A stretch of DNA of 64,000 bases, taken from positions 41,835 to 105,834 of the forward strand of contig JAQGDQ010000453.1 of assembly GCA_030141605.1 (NCBI GenBank), read 5' to 3'. Position 1 is the stretch's first letter. Each line of letters starts with the position of its first letter. The notes beneath the pieces are model-generated. The model did not search any database and had not been told where the DNA came from. It saw only the letters and a list, made by a program, of their open reading frames with translations. Below, piece after piece: positions 1-20,966 of this stretch. This stretch comes from Tubiluchus corallicola. Lineage: Eukaryota > Priapulida > Priapulimorpha > Priapulimorphida > Tubiluchidae. The position numbers and the translations under genes are program-made.

Positions 1-2506
1 AAACGAAGTAAAACGTTTTAGTTAATACTGTGTAATACATGTATATAACAAAACGAAGCGAAACGTTTTAGGTGATACTGTGTAATACATGTATATAACA
101 AAACGAAGCGAAACGTTTTAGGTGATACTGTGTAATACATGTATATAACAAAAAGAAGTAAAACGTTTTAGGTAATACTGTGTAATACATGTATACAAAA
201 CAAAGTATAATATTTTAGTTAATACTGTGTAATACATGTATATAACAGAACAAAGTAAAATATTTTAGTTAATACTGTGTAATACATGTATATAACAGAA
301 CAAAGTAAAATATTTTAGTTAATACTGTGTAATACATGTATATCACAAAACGAAGTAAAACGTTTTAGTTAATACTGTGTAATACATGTATATAACAAAA
401 CGAAGCGAAACGTTTTAGGTGATACTGTGTAATACATGTATATAACAAAAAGAAGTAAAACGTTTTAGGTAATACTGTGTAATACATGTATACAAAACAA
501 AGTAAAATATTTTAGTTAATACTGTGTAATACATGTATATAACAGAACAAAGTAAAATATTTTAGTTAATACTGTGTAATACATGTATATAACAGAACAA
601 AGTAAAATATTTTAGTTAATACTGTGTAATACATGTATATAACAAAACGAAGTGAAACATTTTAGTTAATACTGTGTAATACATGTATATAACAAAACGA
701 AGTGAAACGTTTTAGGTAACACTGTGTAATACATGTTTATAACAAAACGAAGTGAAACGTTTTAGGTAATACTGTGTAATACATGTATACAACAAAACGA
801 AGTGAAACGTTTTAGGTAATACTGTGTAATACATGTACATAACAAAACGAAGCGAAACGTTTTAGGTGATACTGTGTAATACATGTATATAACAAAAAGA
901 AGTAAAACGTTTTAGGTAATACTGTGTAATACATGTATACAAAACAAAGTAAAATATTTTAGTTAATACTGTGTAATACATGTATATAACAGAACAAAGT
1001 AAAATATTTTAGTTAATACTGTGTAATACATGTATATCACAAAACGAAGTAAAACGTTTTAGTTAATACTGTGTAATACATGTATACAACAGAACAAAGT
1101 AAAACGTTTTAGGTAATACTGTGTAATACATGTATATAAAACAAAGTAAAATATTTTAGTTAATACTGTGTAATACATGTATATAACAGAACAAAGTAAA
1201 ATATTTTAGTTAATACTGTGTAATACATGTATATAACAGAACAAAGTAAAATATTTTAGTTAATACTGTGTAATACATGTATATCACAAAACGAAGTAAA
1301 ACGTTTTAGTTAATACTGTGTAATACATGTATATAACAAAAAGAAGTAAAACGTTTTAGGTAATACTGTGTAATACATGTATACAAAACAAAGTAAAATA
1401 TTTTAGTTAATACTGTGTAATACATGTATATAACAGAACAAAGTAAAATATTTTAGTTAATACTGTGTAATACATGTATATCACAAAACGAAGTGAAACG
1501 TTTTAGTTAATACTGTGTAATACATGTATACAACAGAACAAAGTAAAACGTTTTAGGTAATACTGTGTAATACATGTATATAAAACAAAGTAAAATATTT
1601 TAGTTAATACTGTGTAATACATGTATATAACAGAACAAAGTAAAATATTTTAGTTAATACTGTGTAATACATGTATATAACAGAACAAAGTAAAATATTT
1701 TAGTTAATACTGTGTAATACATGTATATCACAAAACGAAGTAAAACGTTTTAGTTAATACTGTGTAATACATGTATATAACAAAAAGAAGTAAAACGTTT
1801 TAGGTAATACTGTGTAATACATGTATACAAAACAAAGTAAAATATTTTAGTTAATACTGTGTAATACATGTATATAACAGAACAAAGTAAAATATTTTAG
1901 TTAATACTGTGTAATACATGTATATAACAAAACGACGCAAAACGTTTTAGGTAATACTGTGTAATACATGTTTATAACAAAACGACGCAAAACGTTTTAG
2001 GTAACACTGTGTAATACATGTTTATAACAAAACGAAGTGAAACGTTTTAGGTAACACTGTGTAATACATGTTTATAACAAAACGAAGTGAAACGTTTTAG
2101 GTAATACTGTGTAATACATGTTTATAACAAAACGAAGTGAAACGTTTTAGGTAATACTGTGTAATACATGTATACAACAAAACGAAGCGAAACGTTTTAG
2201 GTAATACTGTGTAATACATGTATACAACAAAACGAAGCGAAACGTTTTAGGTAATACTGTGTAATACATGTATACAAAACAAAGTAAAATATTTTAGTTA
2301 ATACTGTGTAATACATGTATATAACAGAACAAAGTAAAATATTTTAGTTAATACTGTGTAATACATGTATATAACAGAACAAAGTAAAATATTTTAGTTA
2401 ATACTGTGTAATACATGTATATCACAAAACGAAGCGAAACGTTTTAGGTGATACTGTGTAATACATGTATATAACAGAACAAAGTAAAACGTTTTAGGTA
2501 ATACTG
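1..2506. repeat. 50-bp satellite array with higher-order structure
   Basis: About 50 head-to-tail monomers of 47-50 bp fill this stretch, each with the core ACTGTGTAATACATGTATA plus either AAACG(A)AGYRAAACGTTTTA or the variant ACAAAGTAAAATATTTTAG. Monomer types differ in the first 20 bp (AAACGTTTT against AAATATTTT). They recur in fixed order: the diagnostic AAAAAGAAGT monomer is at about 155, 452, 899, 1343 and 1787, and the last three are 444 bp apart (a nine-monomer higher-order unit). The array starts before the window and stops sharply at about 2506. No open frame of note. Contiguous repeats without unique spacers, so not CRISPR. Confidence 0.97.
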
Positions 2507-2897
2507 ATTGCTCATTGATAATTTCACTTACAGCTTAACCAGTTGCGTTAACGATGAAAGATTCTCCATTTTCTCAATGTTGTTGTCTTGTAAGTAGAGA
2601 TGTGTGAGTCTTTTCGAAAAATTTTCCAGGTTTTCTATTCGGCTGATACAGTTATCATATAAATATATCAACGAAACATGATGGCAGCACGATATCACAT
2701 CCTATTAAGTTATTCAATGTAATAAATTTGTGGAAAATTCTATGCGAACTCAGTAAGCTAGAACTGTCTGTTACATTTTATAATGTACTGTAAGTAATTT
2801 GCTTCGTGAAAGATGTTGTGATGATGGCGATTAGTCGTTACTAAGAGAACGGTAAGCGCGTAACCCCAGGGCGGAATGGCTAAAAACATTCTGTTAA
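2507..2897. other. unique AT-rich spacer, no gene seen
   Basis: Sequence between the satellite and the piggyBac-like element. Only short frames are present, and none shows a recognisable domain or splice context. Confidence 0.5.
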
Positions 2898-3722
2898 CCC
2901 TTAGCTGACCAAATATGGGGTAAAAAATTACCTCAGCTGTGTTTGCTCGCATTTTTATACTAATGCGTAGAACGAAAAAATATTAAACTAGCAGGGATCA
3001 AATATTTTTCAATTCGTTATGCAACCATACCTTATTTTTTGTTGAAAACTATTGTTCATTCTTTTTTACAAAGCACGAGTGCCAGATAATATCTCACACG
3101 TGGGGTAACTTATTACCCCTCTTGGTTATTACGCAGGCAAATTTTTTTGAGTCTAATAGCAATATTTTTCTTTCTGGTAGCACCATATGTTTGCCTTAGC
3201 AACTGAGAAGTACTGCAAACCTCCAAATGTATCCTGCAGTTCTGCAAAGTGATTTTTCAAACGATCTGTTAAGAAAATTTCATATTAACGTTTGTGGTCG
3301 TTGTTCTTCATTTAGTAATATGACGGGAACTTTTGCTGTACTGGTGACTGAGGCTGAAGCTGATTGGAATGGGATTTTAGAAAACCAGTAAGTGAATACG
3401 AACTGGATGTCTCAGAATTAAACAGTAGACGTCCTTAGTCTATTATGTCGCAAGATCTGCTAAACCACACAAAAACAATATAGCATCAACAATGGTACAA
3501 TAAACATAGTACAGTGCTGGAACGTCTCGTTGTGTCCTTCCTACCCTCATATGTCTACATCAACTTGACCCAGAACTTGATTTTGCACTACCAGGGGCAC
3601 CTTGATTGTTGGTTGGTCATTCTATTCAGTTAGTAACACATACTGAGCAAAATTTTCACGGGATAATTTGTTACCCCGCTTGGTCTTTAGTGTGATATAA
3701 AATTCCCTTGGTCGGCTAAGGG
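2898..3722. mobile_element. piggyBac-like non-autonomous element with TTAA target duplication
   Basis: TTAA at 2894-2897 is followed by CCCTTAGCTGACCAA. The far end reads TTGGTCGGCTAAGGG followed by TTAA at 3723-3726, the inverted repeat with one mismatch. A TTAA target duplication with termini starting CCC is the hallmark of the piggyBac superfamily. The 825-bp interior has no transposase-length frame, so the element is non-autonomous. Interior GGGTAA/TTACCCC motifs sit near both ends. Confidence 0.8.
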
Positions 3723-3726
3723 TTAA

Positions 3727-4010
3727 TGCCCTTAACTCTAACTTGCTAACTCGCTAACAACATTTGACAGGGTACATTGAGGAGATGACACAGCCAAATA
3801 CAATTATCTGAACCAAAACTTCTTAATTCCACTGCTTAACAAAGCCTTGCTTATTTCAGGGGTCAAAACGTAAAATGACAGTGAAAATAATTCTGAGAGG
3901 TTTGTGTAGTCCCGGAAAAACCGGGCGCTTACTATGGTTCCATGTAGCTTCAAGACAAAGAGGAAGCGCTTAAGGGTGTTAAAAAAGAACTTCGAAATAC
4001 ACCTCTCCCG
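3727..4010. other. spacer, nothing recognised
   Basis: Short unique stretch between the piggyBac-like element and the 52-bp satellite. No coding or structural signal seen. Confidence 0.4.
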
Positions 4011-5833
4011 TTTCGTCCACTACACACTTCTCCTAGTGAAACTACCAGCACTTTGTAAACCATTTCGTCCACTACACACTTCTCCAAGTGAAACTACTAG
4101 CACTTTGTAGACCATTTCGTCCACTACACACTTCTCCTTGTGAAACTACCAGCACCTTGTAGACCATTTCGTCCACTACACACTTCTCCTAGTGAAACTA
4201 CCAGCACTTTGTAAACCATTTCGTCCACTACACACTTCTCCAAGTGAAACTACCAGCACTTTGTAAACCATTTCGTCCACTACACACTTCTCCAAGTGAA
4301 TAGCACTTTGTAGACCATTTCGTCCACTACACACTTCTCCTTGTGAAACTACCAGCACCTTGTAGACCATTTCGTCCACTACACACTTCTCCTAGTGAAA
4401 CTACCAGCACTTTGTAGACCGTTTCGTCCACTACACACTTCTCCTAGTGAAACTACCAGCACTTTGTAGACCGTTTCGTCCACTACACACTTCTCCTAGT
4501 GAAACTACCAGCACTTTGTAGACCGTTTCGTCCTCTACACACTTCTCCTTGTGAAACTACCAGCACCTTGTAGACCATTTCGTCCACTACACACTTCTCC
4601 TAGTGAAACTACCAGCACCTTGTAGACCATTTCGTCCACTACACACTTCTCCAAGTGAAACTACTAGCACTTTGTAGACCATTTCGTCCACTACACACTT
4701 CTCCTTGTGAAACTACCAGCACTTTGTAGACCGTTTTGTCCACTACACACTTCTCCTAGTGAAGGTATCACCACCTTGTAGACCATTTCGTCCACTACAC
4801 ACTTCTCCTAGTGAAACTACCAACACTTTGTAGACGATTTCGTCCACTACACACTTCTCCTAGTGAAACTACCAACACTTTGTAGACGATTTCGTTCACT
4901 ACACACTTCTCCTTGTGAAACTACCAGCACTTTGTAGACCGTTTCGTCCACTACACACTTCTCCTCGTGAAACTACCAACACTTTGTAGACGATTTCGTC
5001 CACTACACACTTCTCCTTGTGAAACTACTAGCACTTTGTAGACCATTTTGTCCACTACACACTTCTCCTAGTGAAACTACCAGCACTTTGTAGACCGTTT
5101 CGTCCACTACACACTTCTCCTAGCGAAACTACCAGCACTTTGTAGACCGTTTCGTCCACTACACACTTCTCCTAGTGAAACTACCAGCACTTTGTAGACC
5201 ATTTCGTCCACTACACACTTCTCCTAGTGAAACGACCAGCACTTTGTAGACCATTTCGTCCACTACACACTTCTCCTAGTGAAACTACCAGCACTTTGTA
5301 GACCGTTTTGTCCACTACACACTTCTCCTAGTGAAGGTATCACCACCTTGTAGACCATTTCGTCCACTGGACACTTCTCCTAGTGAAACTACCAGCACCT
5401 TGTAGACCGTTTCGTCCACTACACACTTCTCCTTGTGAAACTACCAGCACTTTGTAGACCATTTCGTCCACTACACACTTCTCCTAGTGAAACTACCAGC
5501 ACTTTGTAGACCATTTCGTCCACTGGACACTTCTCCTAGCGAAACTACCAGCACTTTGTAGACCATTTCGTCCACTACACACTTCTCCTAGTGAAACTAC
5601 CAGCACTTTGTAGACCATTTCGTCCACTGGACACTTCTCCTAGTGAAACTACCAGCACTTTGTAGACCGTTTCGTCCACTACACACTTCTCCTAGTGAAA
5701 CTACCAGCACGTTGTAGACCATTTCGTCCACTACACACCTCTCCTAGTTAAACTACCAGCACCATGTAGACCATTTCGTCCACTGGGCACTTCTCCTAGT
5801 GGAACTACCAGCACTTTGTAGACCATTTCGTCC
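4011..5833. repeat. 52-bp satellite array (about 35 copies)
   Basis: Tandem copies of a 52-bp unit containing TTTCGTCCACTACACACTTC, TCCTAGTGAAACTACCAGCA and CTTTGTAGACC. Variation is mostly point changes (CTAGTG/CTTGTG/CAAGTG; CCATTT/CCGTTT). One copy near 4300 has a short internal deletion, and some copies read CACTGGACAC. It has no sequence relation to the 50-bp satellite at 1-2506. Small frames across it follow from the period and are not genes. Confidence 0.97.
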
Positions 5834-6661
5834 TCTTTCTGCGAGTGTTTTCATTTTTTCTAAACAAATCCAGCTAACAAATAAGAAATACCTAAACGCA
5901 ATAAGGCAATTTCATACTTACTTTAGCAGATTTACTAAAATCATATGAACATGTAAGACCTTTCATTATCTAGCATTGAGACAGTTGCTTAGAAGATCTC
6001 GCGATTTAAGAGTCATTCCGTGAGAAAATCAGCAAAATAGTGGAAGGTGACAAATCACCGATTTTGTTCATATTCACAGGGTTTGATGGTCCCCTCAGAT
6101 GTACTCCACAGCCAAAATATTAGATTTCAGAAATGAGCCGTTTCTGAGAAAAGCCGCCATTTTGATTTTTTTCGGATTTTGGCCATTTTGGCGTAAAAAA
6201 TTGCCCATTATTTCTCACGTTATTACAGACAGTAAATGAGCGATCCAGCACTAGTTAATTGGTGATATATATAGTAGGGGTCTTACCCTACCGTACCATT
6301 ATCGTTGCCAAATTGAACCTCCTTTTCAGTTGGTGTCATCAGATTGCAAAAGATACGTGTCTGCTGCTGCTGAATTTAGACGCCATTTTGAAATCCCCAT
6401 AACTCCACTGGGGCGGTATTGGGGGACTAATCAATATATTTTTATTTGCAGCTTGACTAGTCCTACAAATGCATGAAATAAAATTTTGGCCAGCGATCTC
6501 CCAAGAGTCCAGAATTTTTAGCCAAAGTTGCTCTTTTTTTCCATTTTCACAACCTTGACCTATATTTAGCTATTCGCTTTGGATGACGGTGTTGCCATTA
6601 GAATCGATACAAAGTGCAGCAACGTCAATGTTTATAGTAATAATGGACTGGCTTTACATGT

Positions 6662-6948
6662 CTGGGCACTCCTAGCAACCAGGCCCCTCATCAGGGGCCG
6701 CATTCCCTTCGAAGGGCCCCTGTGACGATTACAACATAGTGATTTTTATAATCTGTATAAAACACGGAATAATTTCATGTACATAATAACAGTTTCGTGT
6801 ACAACCTGGGCACTCCTAGCAACCAGGCCCCTCATCAGGGGCCGCATTCCCTTCGAAGGGCCCCTGTGACGATTACAACATAGTGATTTTTATAATCTGT
6901 ATAAAACACGGAATAATTTCATGTACATAATAACAGTTTCGTGTACAA
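6662..6948. repeat. two near-identical 144-bp tandem copies with GC-rich hairpins
   Basis: Copy one is 6662-6805 and copy two 6806-6948; I see no clear differences between them. Each begins CTGGGCACTCCTAGCAACC and contains two perfect short palindromes, GGCCCCTCATCAGGGGCC and CCCTTCGAAGGG, followed by an AT-rich half. The near identity suggests a recent duplication. A related GC-rich motif (GGGGGCCTCAGGAGGGCCCC) follows at about 6989. Confidence 0.92.
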
Positions 6949-7697
6949 GTGCTCGGGCTATATACCTATGGCCCGTGGATCAATACGGGGGCCTCAGGAG
7001 GGCCCCACTGTCTTGACTGAAAAATAGACTTCAGTCAAAAAGGTTTAGTATCGCTTTGCTAAACAAGATTCTAAAGTAAGGCGGGCAAGGCGAGACAAGG
7101 CACTATTTGTGAAATTGTGTTGAAACCGCCGTGAGCATCGAATATAAGATGTTGCGAGCCAATTTTTAAAACGCGCACAGCTTTGTGTGGTCTTGTATTC
7201 AACAGGCGAATAGTTGTCAGTCCCTGATATTTTTCCTCAAATCAATTCAAGTTAATAGTTAGTTAGTTAATAATACCTTGGTGTGGCAACTTCGACAACC
7301 AGACTTCTGCTTACTAACAACGGGCGTTAACAAAAAAACTGGTTAAGAAACGCAGCAAAGGCCAGTACGACCCTGCCTCGGACTCTGTGCAACGTATGTT
7401 TCAAGCCATTCGCTCATATTGTATTTAACCGCCAGGTTTCCACCGTCTCGTAAAGATATACGCATATACACCGACTACCATATTCAACTAAACTCTAACG
7501 AGAATCAGGGCGCTGACGCTTATAATCGCAAATTTTCAAAATAGCAAAAAGGCAACAACAAATTCTTTACATCCACGACTATTTTTTATTCGCCAATATT
7601 CAATGAAAAGTCGCACTATAGTAAATAATAATAAGCTAATAATTGATAATACATACAGTAAGCTGCTACTATGTGTTGCTATGGTAACCTCCTTATC

Positions 7698-8640
7698 AAA
7701 AGAGACAGAGAGAGACACAGAGAGACAGAGAGAGAGAGTCACAGAGAGACAGAGGGAGTCACAGAGAGACAGAGAGAGACACATAGAGATAGAGAGAGAG
7801 ACACACGGAGACAGAGAGAGACACAGAGAGACAGAGAGAGAGAGACACACAGAGAGGCAGATGGAGACACAGAGAGACAGAAAGAGAGACACACAGAAAC
7901 AGAGAGACACACAGAGAGAGACAGAGACAGACAGAGACAGAGAAAGAGACAGAAAGAGACAGAGAGAGGCACAGAGAGACGGAGAGAGACAGAGAGAGAG
8001 ACACACAGAGACAGAGAGAGAGACACAGAGAGACAGAGAGAGACACAGAGAGAGACAGAGAGAGAGAGAGAGAGACAGAGAGAGACACAGAGAGACACAG
8101 AGAGGCAGATGGAGAGACAGAGAGAGACACACAGAGACAGAGAGACACAGAGAGACAGACAGAGACATAAAAAGAGACAGAGAGAGACACAGAGGGACAG
8201 AGAGAGACAGAGACAGAGAGAGAAACACAGAGAGACAGAGAGAGACACAGAGAGACAGACAGAGACACAAAGAGACAGAAAGCGACGGAGAGAGACACAG
8301 AGAGACAGAGAGAGGCACAGAGACACAGAGAGAGACAGAGAGAGACACACACAGAGAGACAGAGAGAGACACAGAGAGGGACACAGAAAGACAGAGAGAC
8401 AGACAGAGGCAGAGACAGAGAGTGACACAGAGAGAGACACAGAGAGACAGAGACAGACACAGAGAGACACAGAGAGAGAGAGAGAAGGACACAGAGAGAC
8501 AGAGAGAGACAGAGACAGAGAGAGACAGAGAGAGACACAGAGACACAGAGAGACAGAGACAGAGAGAGAGACAGAGAGAGACACAGAGAGACAGAGAGAG
8601 AGACAGACAGAAATACAGAGAGACAGAGAGAGACAGAAAC
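7698..8640. repeat. GACAGAGA/CACAGAGA low-complexity tract
   Basis: About 0.94 kb of purine-rich GA/CA-type simple sequence (units such as AGACAGAG, AGACACAG). It lacks stops in several frames, so it produces long spurious frames on both strands rich in Arg/Glu/Thr or Ser/Leu/Cys. It sits in the centre of the inverted repeat. Confidence 0.97.
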
Positions 8641-9269
8641 TGTAATTTATCGTTTCTTTTTGAAATTTTCATTTTTTATTCAGAATTATTAATAATTCGT
8701 ACTAATTTTTTTCCGATTTATGTCACATTCAAGATCGAATCTCGTCAATTTATGGACGAGCTGGCCAAAATTTTATTAATGATCTAAGTATGCCTGGTCA
8801 AACTGTAAATAAACATATATTAATTATACTTCAAATACCCGCCCCAGTGGAGTTATGAGAATTTTAAAACAAGGTGTCATTCAGACTGTAGCAGACACGC
8901 ATCTTTCATGAGCTCATGATACCTACTGAAAGAGAATCTCAATTCATCAAACTCAATGTGGCAATAGGGCAAGACCCCTACTATATATACCACAGAGCAA
9001 CTAGTCCTGGATCATTCATTTACTGCCTGTAATGATGTGACAAATATAGGTCATTTTTTTACGTCAAAATGGCCAAAATCCGAAAAAAATCAAAATGGCG
9101 GCCTATCTCCGAAACGGCTCATTTTTGATATCTAATATTTTGGCTGTGGGGTACATCTGAGGGGATCATCCAACCCTGTGAATATAAACAAAATCGGTGA
9201 TTTGTCACCTTCCACTATTTTTTGACTTTTGCATGGTTTTCTCGCGGAATGACTCTTAAAACATAAGAA

Positions 9270-9900
9270 AACTCTCTATACACATAAAGCTTAAAAATCT
9301 GTCTTGAAATTTTATATCACTTACATACTGCCTTTTTACATGCAGGACTTCAGTAGGCAGTAACGCTGTATAAGCATGTAAATTTAAACATGTAAATTTT
9401 GACGATAAGTCATTTGAAACAAGTTTGGATAACATTGTGTAAAGTTTGAAAAAAGAATCAGGGCATTGATAGCGCTCACGTCACTAGCTATGTAAAATTT
9501 TGAATTACTGTATCTTGTCAATAAGATTAAAAATACGTTTTTGATTAGTGAGTGGCGCCCCCTGGAGGGTGAGTCAGCGACATTTTACCAATTGGCACAA
9601 ACATTTTAAATTATTATTTCTAGTTACATAAGTCTTTCCAGCAGATAAGCGAAAAGCTAAGTAATACAGATTTGCATGGAAAGTTTTTTGTGATTTACTT
9701 TTCTTCCCCTGATTTACGTTTGCGTAGGTGACGTCATTTAATGGCGAGTTCGGTACAATATTGCGGGAAATTTAAAATGAAAACAAACAAAGTTCCTTTT
9801 AATGCGAGTACGATTGATGCATAAAATTGCTATAAAGTCGTGTGATTGTTTAAGGCGATTTTTTTGAAATTCATTTCAGGCACCTTTAATGGTAGAAATC
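9270..9900. mobile_element. dispersed repeat family A, uninterrupted copy
   Basis: This stretch aligns with 57064-58270 (shared AAGCTTAAAAA, GTCTTGAAATTTT, CAGTAACRCTGTATAA, AAGTCRTTTGAAACAAGTTT, CATTTTACCAATTG, TTTTCTTCCCCT). Its last ~170 bp also match 31250-31420 in inverse orientation (AAAAATCGCCTTAA and a CCCGCAAT motif near TGACGT). No coding frame. It lies directly beside the right arm of the inverted repeat. Type unknown, probably a non-autonomous element. Confidence 0.75.
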
Positions 9901-10707
9901 ACTGCCAATGCGAGTGGAAGGAGGTTAAAATGATGCTGCACGATTCTGACATTAGAGAATCAGCGATCGACGAATAATCGGTTGAAGGTTAAATAATCCA
10001 CTTTTACATCAATGTGCTGAGTACCTGACATTGCTCCAACGTCCTGTTAATTATGCATGTAATTAATAAACTTACTATTGCATCGATGCCTCTCCCATGA
10101 GCAGAAATATGCGTCAACTTTGCAAGAATATTCTTAATTGAAGCTTTTCGATCGTTTCTCGTTTTTGATAACCGAGTGCTCACTATTTTTTCTAGAAAAT
10201 CTTTATTTAGGTGCATTGCTGTTAGGAAATCGTTAATTATTTTTCCAAAGCGTGCAGCAGTTATCAATGAGAGCTAGGTTTGCAACTGTGGAACATTTTC
10301 CGAATTTTTAAATTCAGAAATTATCACCATTGTTTTGCACAATGAAAATATTAACCAATAGTGTTCAATTCCAAGAACGATCTTCACCCAGCAAATATGA
10401 AGACATTGAAATACAATTCCTTGCTTGCTTTTTCTGAATAAATGCCTCCATGTTCTCCAATAAATGACATACGTTTTAAGTAAAGATAAAGATGGCTATT
10501 ATTGTATAAGCTTTTATACGACACCAAGACTGCTAAGAAAAAGAAATAAATGAATAGAAACAAATAAAACAAATACCACATGCAAAATACGTTAACACGC
10601 AAAAATAGGTAACCATTATACTAAAAATCTAAAGAAAAGTTAAGCATGTCAGAATAGGACGGTATTGTTTTATCCACTGAAATTAGAAACGGTAGGTAGC
10701 TACACAA
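9901..10707. other. AT-rich spacer, no gene seen
   Basis: About 0.8 kb with only short frames lacking domains or splice context. Nothing recognised. Confidence 0.4.
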
Positions 10708-10845
10708 CTTTTAATAACAAGTTTTAATCTATTATTTAATTATCAGAAACGCTTTTGCAGTATTAACTGTGTTAAAATTTATACTTTTCGTTGGACCTGA
10801 AAATGGGGTAGCACATGAAAAACCATCTTCGTTTAACAATATCAG
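10708..10845 (+). mobile_element. dispersed repeat family B, truncated copy
   Basis: About 140 bp matching the 3' part of the family B copies at 34217-34842 and 62110-62598: ATCAGAAACGCTTTTGCAGT, then GTTAAAAT..ATACTTTTCG, GAAAATGGGGTAG and a terminus resembling CATCNTCNTTT. It lies about 420 bp upstream of the GH1 start codon. Confidence 0.75.
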
Positions 10846-11132
10846 ATAAATTTCTTTTTTCCATTATTTAAAGTATCACACTAATTCTCACACACACTCA
10901 GGTCTTGATTTGCTTACATACATGCTACTTTTCTCCATTGAGATTAGCTCCTGTCATCCTTTATCAAGATAAAAATTATCAGTTTATAACCTTCAGTCGT
11001 GTTAAGCCGCGCCAATTAGTAACTGTAATGAGAGATCTCGCACAAATTTGCCCAACGCGTTTCAACACTTAACAATTGAAAAAAATATTTTTGGTTAAAT
11101 GATTGGCCGTCACTAAGAGTAATAAGAAGGCT

Positions 11133-11138
11133 TATAAA
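11133..11138 (+). promoter_or_regulatory. candidate TATA box of the GH1 gene
   Basis: TATAAA at 11133-11138 lies about 130 bp before the first ATG, with an inverted CCAAT (ATTGG) at about 11102. Spacing is compatible with a short 5' UTR starting near 11165. In an AT-rich genome this match is weak evidence. Confidence 0.3.
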
Positions 11139-11265
11139 TGGAAGATTTTTAAAAAAAAGGTAAATAGTAGAATATATAATTGCTTTAATTTTGCGTTTAT
11201 GCCCACGTATCTGCAGCTAAGCATAAGTACAAAGTACAAGCTGAACTACTTACTATCTAATAGTC

Positions 11266-20504
<9,239 letters not shown>

Positions 20505-20777
20505 TAAGTTAAGTACGTTACCATTTCTCTTTATGATAATTTGTTATGCTGTCATAGGATTAGATAAAACGTGCGTGCCTAGAGAGATTGCTAGCTTACG
20601 TATAATACAATACTTCCAACGTGTGACACTCAAATAATACAACTTGCCAACAAATATTTTCAATGGCGTTTCACGTAAGTTTATATCTATATTTTTGCTG
20701 CTAAAACACAGTTAAAATAACAGTTATTGTCTGATTGCAAGTAATAGAGGCTTTGCAGTAGCCGTCAGAAATATAAG

Positions 20778-20966
<189 letters not shown>

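Larger units (their letters stand above)
6005..9262. repeat. large inverted repeat: arms of about 500 bp around a 2.2-kb centre
   Basis: The left arm, about 6005-6505, is the reverse complement of the right arm, about 8750-9262, with substitutions and small indels. Shared landmarks are GGTGACAAATCACCGATTTT on the left (read inverted near 9190), the CAAAATGGCGGC/GCCGCCATTTTG pair, CTCCACTGGGGCGG near 6403 (inverted near 8840) and AAAATTTTGGCCAGC near 6482 (inverted near 8760). The centre holds a 144-bp tandem duplication, GC-rich hairpins and the GACAGA tract. No transposase frame is visible. It could be a fold-back element or two opposed copies of one dispersed repeat. Confidence 0.85.

Noticed and set aside
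1-5833. CRISPR-like repeated blocks
   Set aside because: Repeats are contiguous with no unique spacers, and the genome is clearly eukaryotic.
7536-8787. Very long overlapping frames on both strands (up to 394 codons)
   Set aside because: They arise from the GACAGA low-complexity tract, which lacks stops in several frames; composition is only a few residue types.
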